From positions 124,001-188,000 of the forward strand of contig NZ_JACHCI010000007.1 of assembly GCF_014200675.1 (NCBI RefSeq): a DNA stretch of 64,000 bases. Direction: 5' to 3'. Position 1 is the first letter of the stretch. Every line of letters begins with the position of its first letter. Shown one piece after another: positions 1 through 8,737 of the stretch. The translations under genes and the position numbers were made by a program. This DNA comes from Janthinobacterium saanense (GTDB lineage: Bacteria; Pseudomonadota; Gammaproteobacteria; Burkholderiales; Burkholderiaceae_D). Under the pieces are notes generated by a model that made no database searches, was not told the origin of the DNA, and saw only the letters and a list, made by a program, of their open reading frames with translations.

Positions 1-138
1 CGCCACCGAGGCAAAGGCAATCGCGGACAGCCATTGATGGCGGCGGTCTGGCTGCGGCGGCGTCAGAGATGCAGCCACGGATGCAGCCGCAGGGGCAGCG
101 GCAGGGGCAGCTGGCGTGGTCTTGTTATCTTCTGTCAT
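1..138 (-). CDS. HlyD/EmrA-like membrane-fusion protein, N-terminal fragment
   Basis: Only the first 46 codons lie in the window; the gene runs off the left edge. The ATG at 138 sits inside the end of the MFS pump gene (14-base overlap), so the two are translationally coupled. The visible protein has a short polar start, an Ala/Pro-rich stretch of about 20 residues, then a basic RRHQW segment leading into a hydrophobic run, the usual cytoplasmic tail and membrane anchor of periplasmic adaptor proteins. In pumps of the EmrAB type the adaptor links the inner-membrane MFS transporter to an outer-membrane channel. The family call rests mainly on this context because the diagnostic barrel-sandwich domain is outside the window. 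Confidence 0.55.
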   Translation of the reverse strand, partial: MTEDNKTTPAAPAAAPAAASVAASLTPPQPDRRHQWLSAIAFASVA

Positions 139-1825
139 TGCTCGGTTCCGAATTGGTAATGGGGACGATGGCCATGGCGCTTTGCGCATCATGCACTGGG
201 CCCACCAGGCGCCGCGCGCCGATGGTGATGCTGGTCCAGAACTGGCTGACCAGCAGCCATAGCAGGGTCGCGATGGCGACGCCGGCGATCATCAAGAAAA
301 CATCGTTATAGGCCAGCACATTGGCTTCGCGCGTGGCGGCGGCGCCCAGCCGTGCCACGCCCTGGGCGCCGCGCAGGGCCGGGTCGGCCAGCACGCTGCC
401 ATACGCGGCCGCGCCCGACTGCACGCGCGTAGCCACTTGCGGGTCGAGCATGGTCAGCTGTTCGACCAGGTAGCTGGAATGGTATTTTTCGCGCGCCGTC
501 TGGATGGTGCCGACGATGGCCGTGCCCACCAGGCCGCCCATATTCTGCGTCATGGTAAACATCACGGAAAAACTGACCAGGTTGCGCGGCTCGGCGATCA
601 CGGCGCCCATGCCCGCCACCATGGTGGGACCGATGAAATAGGTGCCGCCAAAGGCCAATAAAAACTGGCTCAGATACATATTGGCGGGCCGCGTCTGGCT
701 GGTGGCGTGGGCGTCGATCAGCGCGCCGATGGCGATCAGCGCCAGCGCGAACATCAGCGAGCGGTTCAAGGTGGCAGGATTGATCGTGATGGCGCTCAGC
801 AGCAAGCCCGCCACGCTGCCGCACAACACCACGATGAAGAGGTGTTGCATCTGGTCCGTGTTCAGGTTCAGCGCCTGCAGAAAACCCACGGCGCCCGTCG
901 ATTCAGATAGCACGATGCGAAACAGCAGCACCGACAAAAACAGCTTGGCGATCTTGCCGGTCGTGAGCCAGCGCGTGTTGAGCAGCGGGCGCGCGCGGTT
1001 ATGTTCGATCGCCAGCGCAGCGACGATCAGCACGATGGAACACGCCAGGCAAATGCCGACCCAGCGCGCCTCCAGCCACCAGGCCGTGCGGCCCTGCGCC
1101 AGCACCGCGCACAACAGGGCCACGCCGGGCGCAAACAAGATAAAGGTAAGGAAGTCGAGCGGCTCGAACGATTGCACCCGGTCGCCAGGCGGCAGCTTCA
1201 AGGCCAGCACGCAGCCCAGCGCCACCAGGGTCAGGCCCAGCTCGAACAGATACAAGCCGTGCCACTCGCCGATCTGCAGCAGTTCGGAGGTAAACACGCG
1301 CGCCAGCGGCAGCGCCAGCTGCGCAAAACCCAGGCCCAGCACCACGCCCTTCAAGCGATGCCGCGCAGGAAACGCCTGCAAGGTGTAATACAGGCCCAGC
1401 ACGCCCAGCGCGCCGCCCACCATGCCATGCGCGGCGCGCACGGCGATGGCTGACGACAGGCTGTTCGCATACAGGTGGGCAAAGGTCACCAGCGCATACA
1501 GCACCAGAAAAATTTCGGTGAACAAGCGCAAACCAAACTGCTGGCGAAACTTCACCAGCAGCAGATTCATGGACACGATGGTCATCACGTAAGCGGCCGG
1601 CAGCCACTGCATCTCGGCCGCGTACGCCCCCAGCGAACCTTGCAGATTGAGGATATTGGCCGTCACCAGACCATTGCCCAAACCGCCCGTCAGCGCGACG
1701 ATCAGGCCGACGACAAAATACGCGACACGTTTCGGCGTCGTATGTTCGGGCGTCGATGGGGAACCGGGCAAACTGGGGCGCTCACCGGGCGCCCAGTTCC
1801 TGGGGGTATAGGCATCCTTATCCAT
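125..1825 (-). CDS. MFS multidrug efflux transporter, DHA2 (EmrB-like) family
   Basis: This is a 566-residue polytopic protein with about 14 hydrophobic segments, the length and layout of DHA2-family proton-driven drug exporters. The N-terminal 35 residues are cytoplasmic and Pro/Thr rich, and the first membrane segment follows (YFVVGLIVALTGG). A central segment around residues 390-430 (GGTYFIGPTMVAGMGAV, then the MTQNMGGLVGTAIVG block) matches the conserved helix region of this family. It is the first gene of an operon with the adaptor that overlaps its 3' end. A perfect palindrome 26 bases before the ATG may be the binding site of a local repressor. The substrate cannot be read from sequence. 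Confidence 0.88.
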   Translation of the reverse strand: MDKDAYTPRNWAPGERPSLPGSPSTPEHTTPKRVAYFVVGLIVALTGGLGNGLVTANILNLQGSLGAYAAEMQWLPAAYVMTIVSMNLLLVKFRQQFGLRLFTEIFLVLYALVTFAHLYANSLSSAIAVRAAHGMVGGALGVLGLYYTLQAFPARHRLKGVVLGLGFAQLALPLARVFTSELLQIGEWHGLYLFELGLTLVALGCVLALKLPPGDRVQSFEPLDFLTFILFAPGVALLCAVLAQGRTAWWLEARWVGICLACSIVLIVAALAIEHNRARPLLNTRWLTTGKIAKLFLSVLLFRIVLSESTGAVGFLQALNLNTDQMQHLFIVVLCGSVAGLLLSAITINPATLNRSLMFALALIAIGALIDAHATSQTRPANMYLSQFLLAFGGTYFIGPTMVAGMGAVIAEPRNLVSFSVMFTMTQNMGGLVGTAIVGTIQTAREKYHSSYLVEQLTMLDPQVATRVQSGAAAYGSVLADPALRGAQGVARLGAAATREANVLAYNDVFLMIAGVAIATLLWLLVSQFWTSITIGARRLVGPVHDAQSAMAIVPITNSEPSNDRR

Positions 1826-1851
1826 ACGGCAAGCATATCACCGCAGGCTGC

Positions 1852-1865
1852 TTTAACCGGTTAAA
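1852..1865. promoter_or_regulatory. Perfect 14-bp palindrome upstream of the efflux pump gene
   Basis: TTTAACCGGTTAAA reads the same on both strands and ends 26 bases before the pump's ATG. Symmetric sites of this size next to efflux genes are commonly bound by TetR- or MarR-type repressors. No such regulator is encoded in the visible part of the locus, so the binding protein is unknown. Confidence 0.45.
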
Positions 1866-1882
1866 TTGACGAGTAGTGTGGC

Positions 1883-1920
1883 AAAAAAACCGGGGTCAGA
1901 CCCGGCGGGTCTGACCCCGG
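1883..1920 (-). terminator. Rho-independent terminator after katE, also a GGGGTCAGACCC repeat
   Basis: Two perfect 14-base arms (ccggggtcagaccc at 1890-1903 and its complement at 1907-1920) enclose a 3-base loop. On the minus strand seven T residues follow directly, so this is a textbook intrinsic terminator for katE, whose stop codon is 3 bases away. The core is nearly identical to the hairpin at 15169-15195. Confidence 0.85.
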
Positions 1921-1923
1921 AAT

Positions 1924-4326
1924 TCACACTCTGGGCGGATCCGTCTCGCGCGCAAAATCCCTGTGCGCCGCCAGCGCGTGCTTGAAAGCCGCCACGGCTT
2001 TCACCACCTCGCCCGATGGCGCAACGATGATGGACGGGTCGGGCTTGCCATCAGGCAGGGTCACCGGCACGCCGGCGTGGTCCAGCAAACCCTTGCCTGC
2101 AGCTATCACCAGCATGGGCTTGCAGTGGCGGTATTGCAGGCGCACGAAGTCGAGCGCGTTGGCGTCGCTGCTCAGTTGCTGCGCGCCCGCGCCGTCGGGT
2201 ATCACCACGGCGTCGAATAGCACGGACGGCCCCGTCTCCAGCGATACTTCCACCGCCAGTGGCGGGCCACCACTCGTGTCCACCTTGCCCAAGTGACTGC
2301 CGACCAGGCGCGGCACGGCCCCATCGGCCAGCAAGGACGCATAGATGCTGCGCGCCTGAGCACCATCGCTGCCTGGCCCGACCAGTATCGCCACGCGCAA
2401 GGTATGGATGGCCGTCTTGCCGGGACGGAAAGTGAGCGACAACTCCGGCGATGGTGGATAACTGGGGATGGTCACAGTAGGCAACGGTGGCGGCAGGGCC
2501 AGACCCAGGCCATCGGCCACGCGCTGCGCCAGGGTTTCATTCACATTGCGCAAGCCGGCCAGCATGCGCAGGCGGATGGCTACCGTCTGCACCTTGCTCA
2601 GCTCAAAACGGAAGGCATGCACGATATGGTCTTGTTCGGTGGCCGTCTGGCTGATCCAGAACAGCCGCGCCTGGCCATAATGCTCGGCAAATTTCTCGGG
2701 CTTGCCGCGCACCTTGTCGCCATCGCTCAGCGCGGGGAAACTGTTGAAACCCTTGCTGCCCGCCTGGAAAGGGCAGCCACCCGCCAGCGAGTTGGGCTCA
2801 TACGCCACCCTGCCCCGGTTGATGGCCTGGCGGTGGATGCCATCGCGCTGGTTGTTGTGCACGGGCGCCAGCGGCGCATTGATGGGAATTTCATGGAAGT
2901 TGGCGCCGCCCAGGCGCGTGATTTGCGTGTCGACATAGGAGTGGATGCGCCCCTGCAGCAGCGGATCGTTACTGAAATCGATACCGGGAATGATGTGCGC
3001 GGTGCAGAATGCCACCTGTTCCGTCTCGGCAAAGAAATTATCGGGATTGCGGTTCAAGACCATCTTGCCGACCGGAATCAAGGGAACCAGTTCTTCCGGT
3101 ATCAACTTCGTGGGATCGAGCACATCGAAGGGGAATGCTTCGGCCTGCTCTTCCGTGAAGACCTGGAACGCCAGCTCATACTCGGGATACTCGCCGCACT
3201 CGATGGCTTCCCACAGATCGCGCCGGTGGAAGTCGGAATCGGCGCCGCTGAGCTTGACCGCTTCATCCCATACCAGCGAATGCGTGCCGGCCATTGGCGA
3301 CCAGTGGAACTTACAGAACACGGACTGGCCCTTGGCATTGACCAGGCGGAAGGTGTGCACGCCAAAGCCCTGCATCATGCGGTAGCTGCGCGGTATCGCC
3401 CGGTCGGACATAACCCACATCAGCATATGCGTGATTTCCGGCGACAGCGAGGCAAAGTCCCAGAAAGTATCGTGGGCGCTGGCCGCCTGCGGGATGCCAT
3501 TATTGGGTTCAGGCTTGACGGCGTGTATCAAGTCGGGGAATTTCATCGCATCCTGGATGAAGAAGACGGGAATGTTGTTGCCGACCAAGTCCCAGTTGCC
3601 CTCATCCGTGTAAAACTTCACGGCAAAACCGCGCACATCGCGCGCCGTATCGGTGGAACCGCGTTCGCCAGCCACCGTGGAAAAACGCACAAACACGGGC
3701 GTGCGCTTGCCCGCCCTGGAAAATGGCGCGGCGCGCGTCAGCTTGCCTTGTTCCTTGTAGCATTCGAAGTAGCCGTGGGCGGCAGAACCGCGCGCATGCA
3801 CGACGCGTTCGGGGATGCGCTCATGGTCGAAATGCGTGAGCTTTTCACGCAAGATGAAATCTTCCATCAGGGTGGGGCCGCGCAAGCCCGCCTTCAGCGA
3901 GTTCTGATTGTCACCCACCGGCACGCCCTGGTTGGTGGTCAGCACGCAGCCGCTATCGTCGGCGCGGGCCCGGTCCAGCGCAGCATTTTGTGCATTCTGG
4001 CCCAGCGCTGGCTGGCCTTCGCCCACTTTCGGCGAGCTAATGTTTTCACCTGCCGTACTGGCGGTGGCCAAGGCTTCCCCCACGCTGACATGCACGCCTT
4101 CGCTGGGCGTGCGCGCCGCCTCGCCGAACTGCCCGGCCAGGTTGGGATTGTCGGGCATGGCGCTAGCCAAAGCCTGGCTGGCGGCCGCCTTGCGCAGCAA
4201 GCCGCTGGTGTCCGCACCCTTGCTGCCCAGGCTGCCTGGCGGCTCGCTGCTGGAAGGGCCGGACTGGGTGCTCAATACAGAGCCTGCGCCATCAGTAGGC
4301 GGCGCTTTTTTGTTGTTGGTAGCCAT
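1924..4326 (-). CDS. katE: Catalase HPII-type (large subunit)
   Basis: Decomposes hydrogen peroxide in the cytoplasm using heme. The 800-residue protein has the layout of large-subunit clade-2 catalases. There is a low-complexity N-terminal extension of about 125 residues. The catalase core follows, with the distal histidine at about 177 in [11 protein letters not shown] and the proximal heme segment [13 protein letters not shown]. After residue ~660 comes a C-terminal DJ-1/glutaminase-like domain starting near [14 protein letters not shown]. coli HPII has 753 residues, so this one is slightly longer because of the N-terminus. The start at 4326 is chosen because AGAGGAG lies just upstream; the frame stays open to 4485 but without a ribosome site. 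Expression in related species is stationary-phase controlled, but no such promoter element could be confirmed here. Confidence 0.95.
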   Translation of the reverse strand: MATNNKKAPPTDGAGSVLSTQSGPSSSEPPGSLGSKGADTSGLLRKAAASQALASAMPDNPNLAGQFGEAARTPSEGVHVSVGEALATASTAGENISSPKVGEGQPALGQNAQNAALDRARADDSGCVLTTNQGVPVGDNQNSLKAGLRGPTLMEDFILREKLTHFDHERIPERVVHARGSAAHGYFECYKEQGKLTRAAPFSRAGKRTPVFVRFSTVAGERGSTDTARDVRGFAVKFYTDEGNWDLVGNNIPVFFIQDAMKFPDLIHAVKPEPNNGIPQAASAHDTFWDFASLSPEITHMLMWVMSDRAIPRSYRMMQGFGVHTFRLVNAKGQSVFCKFHWSPMAGTHSLVWDEAVKLSGADSDFHRRDLWEAIECGEYPEYELAFQVFTEEQAEAFPFDVLDPTKLIPEELVPLIPVGKMVLNRNPDNFFAETEQVAFCTAHIIPGIDFSNDPLLQGRIHSYVDTQITRLGGANFHEIPINAPLAPVHNNQRDGIHRQAINRGRVAYEPNSLAGGCPFQAGSKGFNSFPALSDGDKVRGKPEKFAEHYGQARLFWISQTATEQDHIVHAFRFELSKVQTVAIRLRMLAGLRNVNETLAQRVADGLGLALPPPLPTVTIPSYPPSPELSLTFRPGKTAIHTLRVAILVGPGSDGAQARSIYASLLADGAVPRLVGSHLGKVDTSGGPPLAVEVSLETGPSVLFDAVVIPDGAGAQQLSSDANALDFVRLQYRHCKPMLVIAAGKGLLDHAGVPVTLPDGKPDPSIIVAPSGEVVKAVAAFKHALAAHRDFARETDPPRV

Positions 4327-4455
4327 ATATCTCCTCTGAACAGGCTGCGCGCTCGCATACCGTAAGGAGACCGGTGATGCCAGCGCACAGCGATCAAAAC
4401 AATGTCGGAAATGGAAACCGCATGCAACACCACTCACCATGCTTGCGGCAGCATG

Positions 4456-4507
4456 AAAATGGACGCAGTACCGATCTGCCATCACGGCGAACCGGCACTG
4501 CGTCCAT
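4456..4507 (-). terminator. Long-stem hairpin between the DUF883 gene and katE, probable terminator
   Basis: Arms at 4459-4469 and 4497-4507 (ATGGACGCAGT) are perfect complements over 11 bases. One G-T and three more pairs extend the stem to about 15 pairs with a 19-base loop. On the minus strand it begins 27 bases past the stop of the upstream gene and is followed by a short T run. A role as a regulatory cruciform for katE is possible because it also lies 133 bases before katE. Confidence 0.5.
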
Positions 4508-4534
4508 CAGAGCATCAACCTGATTCCTGCAGGC

Positions 4535-4888
4535 TTATTTGCGCGAACTCAACAGTTTTGATAATCCATAACCAGCAGCGGCGGCGATCAGCAGCGACAC
4601 GGCCGGACGTTCGCGCACATACTCGCGGCCCGAATCACTCGCGCGCTGGCATGCGGCGCTCAACTCCTTGCCTCGCGCCAACAAACGGCCCGACGCGCTG
4701 GCGACGGTATCGCTGGCTTGCTCGATAGCATCGCCCACCTGGTCCAGGCCATCGTGGGCGCGGGTTGCCACCTTGTCGACCAGCGGCTGTGCCTGGTCGG
4801 CAACTTTATCGATGGTGCTATGCAAGTCCTTGCGGGCATCCTGGGCCGTACCATTGAGATCGGAGCTGGCTTTTTCAATCGCATTCAT
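4535..4888 (-). CDS. DUF883 (ElaB/YqjD/YgaM-like) membrane-anchored protein
   Basis: A 117-residue protein with a long amphipathic helical region (residues 1-90) rich in Asp, Lys, Ala and Gln, then a single C-terminal membrane helix (AVSLLIAAAAGYGLSKLL) ending in SSRK. This is the YqjD/ElaB architecture. In E. coli those proteins are tail-anchored in the inner membrane, bind ribosomes in stationary phase and are stress-induced. An AAGGA sequence sits before the ATG. It lies just upstream of katE on the same strand, consistent with a shared stress response, although a hairpin separates the two. Confidence 0.85.
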   Translation of the reverse strand: MNAIEKASSDLNGTAQDARKDLHSTIDKVADQAQPLVDKVATRAHDGLDQVGDAIEQASDTVASASGRLLARGKELSAACQRASDSGREYVRERPAVSLLIAAAAGYGLSKLLSSRK

Positions 4889-4996
4889 GATGGCATCCTT
4901 TTTGTAGTGAATAAAGTTGGCTAACGCTAGTACTTACAATAGTGCGATTGACGATCACACACCGTGCGCTGCCTCACCTTCACGTGCATGAGCGTG

Positions 4997-5031
4997 AAAA
5001 AAACCGGCGGCCTGATGGGGCCGACGGGTTT
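4997..5031 (-). terminator. Orphan terminator-like hairpin
   Basis: On the minus strand AAACCCGTCGGCC and GGCCGCCGGTTT form an imperfect stem with a 4-5 base loop, followed by a run of T. It lies 55 bases past the stop codon of the remnant at 5086-5196 and serves no intact gene. Confidence 0.5.
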
Positions 5032-5085
5032 CGAGGGTTTTCACCTTGTATGCGGGCTTGCGCTCGGCAGCGGGCAAGCTGGGGC

Positions 5086-5196
5086 TTAGCCATCACCGCC
5101 TCGACGCCTTCTGCCATAGCCAACCCCGAACACCATCTGTAGCTCTCTGGGCAGCATCCGCGACAGGTCCAGGCTGACCAGTGCGCTGAAAAACTG
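5086..5196 (-). pseudogene. Possible 3' remnant of a lost gene
   Basis: A 36-codon open frame with no start codon of its own ends in TAA at 5086. The peptide contains FFSALVSLDLSRML and ends in GYGRRRRGGDG. It is bounded upstream by a stop at 5197-5199, close to where the AT-rich DNA begins, and downstream by the orphan terminator. I do not recognise the protein. The reading as a gene cut by insertion of the restriction cassette is inference; chance is a real alternative for so short a frame. Confidence 0.25.
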
Positions 5197-5489
5197 TTAC
5201 TGCTGCTGGCGCATAAGCCAGTATTAAGGAGAGAATTTTTGATTTGACCTTACTAGTAGGAAAGCCCAAAACTTCAGACAAAAAATCAAAAACGATATTT
5301 TTCATTAAATATTATTTACATACACAGACTCACGGATCCGGTGAAACAAAACTGCTATTTGAACTTCATGGCCTAAAAAGAAGACAAAGTAATACGTTGC
5401 AGATTAAAACGGCGGCTTTATCATGTCTCCTCCATGCTGTAAAGTACGCACTTCCCGATCAGTGGACTCACTCCACAATAAAGCAGCTC

Positions 5490-7892
5490 ATGGCAATCAA
5501 GAAATCCGAACTCTACTCTTCCCTTTGGCAATCGTGCGACGAATTGCGCGGCAGCATGGACGCCAGCCAGTACAAGGACTACGTGCTTGTACTCCTGTTC
5601 GTCAAATACGTATCTGACAAGTATGCTGACACCTATTACGCACCAATTACGATCCCGCCTGGCGCCAGCTTCAAGGACATGGTCGCCCTGAAGGGCAAGT
5701 CTGATATTGGCGACCAGATCAACAAGAAAATCATCGGTCCGCTGGCCAAGGCCAACAAGCTGTCGGATATGCCGGACTTCAACGATCCGAGCAAACTGGG
5801 CAGCGGCCAGGAGATCGTCGACAGGTTGACGAACCTGATCTCCATCTTCGAGAACAAGGCACTCGACTTCAGCAATAACCGTGCAGAGGGTGATGACATC
5901 CTGGGTGACGCCTATGAGTACCTGATGCGTCACTTCGCCGCTGAAAGCGGCAAGAGCAAAGGACAGTTCTACACGCCCTCAGAAGTGAGCCGCATCATGG
6001 CGCAAATCATCGGCATTCGTAGTCCGAAAACGAATAGCGGTACTACTGTCTACGACCCGACCTGCGGCTCCGGGTCGCTCTTGCTGAAAGTGGGTGACGA
6101 AGCGCACGCCAAAGTGACACTGTACGGCCAGGAAAAAGATGCGGCAACATCCGGCTTGGCGCGCATGAACATGATCTTGCACGATAACCCCACAGCGGAA
6201 ATCAAGCAGGGCAATACCATCGCCAATCCGCTGTTTACTGCCGAAGACGGTCCGCTCAAGACCTTCGATTACGTCGTCGCCAATCCGCCGTTCAGCGACA
6301 AGCGCTGGAGCACCGGCATCGATCCACTCAATGATCCGCACGAGCGCTTCCAGTATTTCGGCACGCCACCCGCCAAGCAGGGCGATTACGCCTATCTGCT
6401 GCACATTATCCGCTCGCTCAAGACCACTGGCAAAGGCGCTTGCATCTTGCCACATGGCGTGCTGTTTCGAGGCAATGCCGAAGCCGATATTCGCCGCAAG
6501 CTGATTCTTCAGGGCTATATCAAAGGCATCATCGGTTTGCCGGCCAATCTGTTTTACGGTACGGGCATTCCTGCCTGCATTATCCTGATCGACAAGGAAA
6601 ATGCACAGCAGCGCAAGGGCATCTTCATGATCGACGCCAGCGCCGGCTTCATTAAAGACGGTCCAAAGAACCGGCTGCGCGACTGCGACATCCATCAGAT
6701 CGTTGATGTATTCAACCGTAGCGATGAAAGCGACCCTAAATACGCTCGCATGGTCAGCATCGCGGAAATCGAAAAAAACGACTATAACCTCAACATCCCA
6801 CGCTATATCGACAGCCAGCAAGCCGAGGATATCCAGGACATCGAAGGCCATCTGAAAGGCGGTATACCCATCGGCGACATAGATGCCTTGCAAGCATACT
6901 GGACGGTATGCCCACAGCTGCGACAAACCTTGTTCAAGACCAAGCGTCCCGGTTACCTTGACCTTGCCGTGACCAAGCAAGCCATCAAGCCACGCATCTA
7001 TGAGCATGCGGAATTTGTCACCTTTATCGACAGCATGAATGTCCTGTTCGCCGACTGGCAACAACGCAGCACATTAACGCTCAAGAGCCTGCAAGCTGCT
7101 TGCCATCCAAAGATCATCATCAATGATCTGGCCGAAGACCTGCTCATGCACTATGCTGAAAAGCCACTGATCGACAAATATGCGGTGTATCAGCACCTGA
7201 TGGATTACTGGGCCACGACTATGCAGGATGATTGCTACCTGATCGCCGCCGATGGCTGGAAGGCACTTACCTATCGCATCATCGAAATCAACAAGAAAGG
7301 CAAGGAGATTGACAAGGGCTGGGCTTGCGATCTGCTGCCGAAACAACTGATTGTCGAGCGCTACTTTGCCAAACAGCAAACCGCCATCCGCGAGCAGGAA
7401 ACGGCGCTGGAAAACATCGCCGCGCAAATGGCTGAAATGGAAGAAGAACATGGCGGCGACGACGGCGCCTTCGCCGAACTCGACAAGGTGAATAAAGCCA
7501 ACGTCAGTACCCGCCTGAAAGAAATCAAGGGCGACAAGGAAGCCATGGACGAAGCTAAGGCGCTGCAAGCCTGGCTGAAACTTGCCACCCAAGAAGCAGA
7601 ACTCAAAAAGAACTTGAAAGATGCCGAAGCCGAACTCGATGCCCTAGCCTACGCCACATATCCGACCTTAGGCGAAGCCGATATCAAGACGCTAGTGGTA
7701 GAGAATAAATGGATGGCGGCAATCTCCGCCGCAGTGCATGGCGAAATGGACCGCATCAGCCAAACGCTCACTCAACGCATCAAGGAGCTGGCCGAACGCT
7801 ATGAAAGCACCTTGCCAGCGCTGACTGCCGAAGTCGCACGCTTGAGTGAAAAAGTTGCAGCACACCTGAAGAAAATGGGATTCCAGCCATGA
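5490..7892 (+). CDS. hsdM: Type I restriction-modification system, methyltransferase (M) subunit
   Basis: N6-adenine DNA methyltransferase that pairs with HsdS to modify host DNA and with HsdS and HsdR to cut unmodified DNA. In the 800-residue protein an HsdM N-terminal helical domain spans about residues 5-150. FYTPSEV is at 160-166, the SAM-binding DPTCGSG at 189-195, and the catalytic NPPF at 265-268. After about 480 comes a long C-terminal part with a charged coiled coil (about 620-800), which makes it longer than classic EcoKI HsdM (529 residues). The start MAIKKSELYSSLW is chosen because it matches where this family begins; the frame is open for 82 more codons but in AT-rich noncoding-looking DNA. 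No strong ribosome site is visible. Its stop overlaps the next gene by ATGA. Confidence 0.95.
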   Translation: MAIKKSELYSSLWQSCDELRGSMDASQYKDYVLVLLFVKYVSDKYADTYYAPITIPPGASFKDMVALKGKSDIGDQINKKIIGPLAKANKLSDMPDFNDPSKLGSGQEIVDRLTNLISIFENKALDFSNNRAEGDDILGDAYEYLMRHFAAESGKSKGQFYTPSEVSRIMAQIIGIRSPKTNSGTTVYDPTCGSGSLLLKVGDEAHAKVTLYGQEKDAATSGLARMNMILHDNPTAEIKQGNTIANPLFTAEDGPLKTFDYVVANPPFSDKRWSTGIDPLNDPHERFQYFGTPPAKQGDYAYLLHIIRSLKTTGKGACILPHGVLFRGNAEADIRRKLILQGYIKGIIGLPANLFYGTGIPACIILIDKENAQQRKGIFMIDASAGFIKDGPKNRLRDCDIHQIVDVFNRSDESDPKYARMVSIAEIEKNDYNLNIPRYIDSQQAEDIQDIEGHLKGGIPIGDIDALQAYWTVCPQLRQTLFKTKRPGYLDLAVTKQAIKPRIYEHAEFVTFIDSMNVLFADWQQRSTLTLKSLQAACHPKIIINDLAEDLLMHYAEKPLIDKYAVYQHLMDYWATTMQDDCYLIAADGWKALTYRIIEINKKGKEIDKGWACDLLPKQLIVERYFAKQQTAIREQETALENIAAQMAEMEEEHGGDDGAFAELDKVNKANVSTRLKEIKGDKEAMDEAKALQAWLKLATQEAELKKNLKDAEAELDALAYATYPTLGEADIKTLVVENKWMAAISAAVHGEMDRISQTLTQRIKELAERYESTLPALTAEVARLSEKVAAHLKKMGFQP

Positions 7893-8737
7893 GCAAGAAA
7901 TCCGTGATTACCGTGCAGGGCGCCAGCATCAGTATCCTGAAGCAGGATGCGTCGGACTACATCTCGCTCACCGATATCGCCCGCTACCGCAATACGCAAG
8001 AGCCTTCTTCCATCATTAACAACTGGATGCGTAGCCGCAGCACCATAGAATTCCTTGGCCTGTGGGAAAAACTGAGCAACGCAAATTTTAAACCCCTCGA
8101 ATTCGACAGGTTTAGAAACGAGGCTGGGAGCAACTATTTTGTCCTCTCGCCTCAACGCTGGATTGAAGCCACGCAGGCAGCCGGCATCACTTCGAAGTCA
8201 GGCCGGTACGGCGGAACTTACGCGCACCGCGATATTGCGTTTGAATTTGCATCATGGATCTCTTCCGAATTCAAACTCTACCTGATCAAGGAATTCGATC
8301 GTCTGAAAAATGACGAGAACCATCGATTGTCGCTAGCCTGGAACCTCAACCGTACGCTGTCCAAGCTTAACTACCGCATCCATACCGATGCGATCAAGGA
8401 GCATCTGATTCCAGCCGCGATTACGCCTGAGCAAGCGCGTATCACCTATGCCAGCGAAGCCGATGTACTGAACGTCGCCATGTTTGGCCAGACCGCCAAG
8501 GCCTGGCGCGACACTCACCCCACGGCAGCCGGCAATATGCGCGACGATGCCAGCATCGAGCAACTGCTGGTGCTCGCCAACCTGGAAAGCCTGAACGCCG
8601 AATTCATCCACATGGGCTTGGCACAAGGCGAGCGCTTGCAAAAACTCAACGATGTCGCCATCCGCCAGTTACGCAGCCTGACGAGCCATATTGCCCTGCA
8701 AGCGCTGGGGGCTGCAGAAAATGAGGTAAAGAAATGA
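7889..8737 (+). CDS. KilA-N domain protein inside the type I restriction operon
   Basis: A 282-residue protein overlapping hsdM (ATGA at 7889-7892) and hsdS (ATGA at 8734-8737), so it is translated as part of the operon. Residues about 1-125 match the KilA-N DNA-binding domain: a short beta strand, DYISLTDIARYRN, IINNWMRSR, then the GRYGGTYAHRDIAFEFASWIS block and FKLYLIKEFDRLK. KilA-N domains are best known from phages and large DNA viruses. The remainder (about 135-282) is helical and of unknown function. It is not a standard subunit of type I enzymes. It could be a regulator, an inhibitor or an accessory specificity factor; none of these is shown by the sequence. Confidence 0.85.
   Translation: MSKKSVITVQGASISILKQDASDYISLTDIARYRNTQEPSSIINNWMRSRSTIEFLGLWEKLSNANFKPLEFDRFRNEAGSNYFVLSPQRWIEATQAAGITSKSGRYGGTYAHRDIAFEFASWISSEFKLYLIKEFDRLKNDENHRLSLAWNLNRTLSKLNYRIHTDAIKEHLIPAAITPEQARITYASEADVLNVAMFGQTAKAWRDTHPTAAGNMRDDASIEQLLVLANLESLNAEFIHMGLAQGERLQKLNDVAIRQLRSLTSHIALQALGAAENEVKK

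Larger units (their letters stand above)
4889..5489. other. 601-base gene-poor junction in front of the restriction cassette
   Basis: The left part (to about 5210) is GC-rich and holds an orphan terminator and a 36-codon coding remnant, listed separately. The right part (about 5215-5410) is distinctly AT-rich, with runs such as ATTAAATATTATTTACAT, unlike the rest of the window. No complete gene is supported here. The base composition step near 5210 is the likely left edge of the transferred restriction cassette. No obvious direct repeat of the tRNA end was found. Confidence 0.6.

Noticed and set aside
2293-4365. A 690-codon open frame on the plus strand opposite katE
   Set aside because: katE has complete catalase motifs on the other strand; this frame has no ribosome site and a low-complexity product.
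5001-5142. Short plus-strand frames in the gap before hsdM as small genes
   Set aside because: No ribosome sites, no hydrophobic or conserved pattern, and they overlap the orphan terminator.
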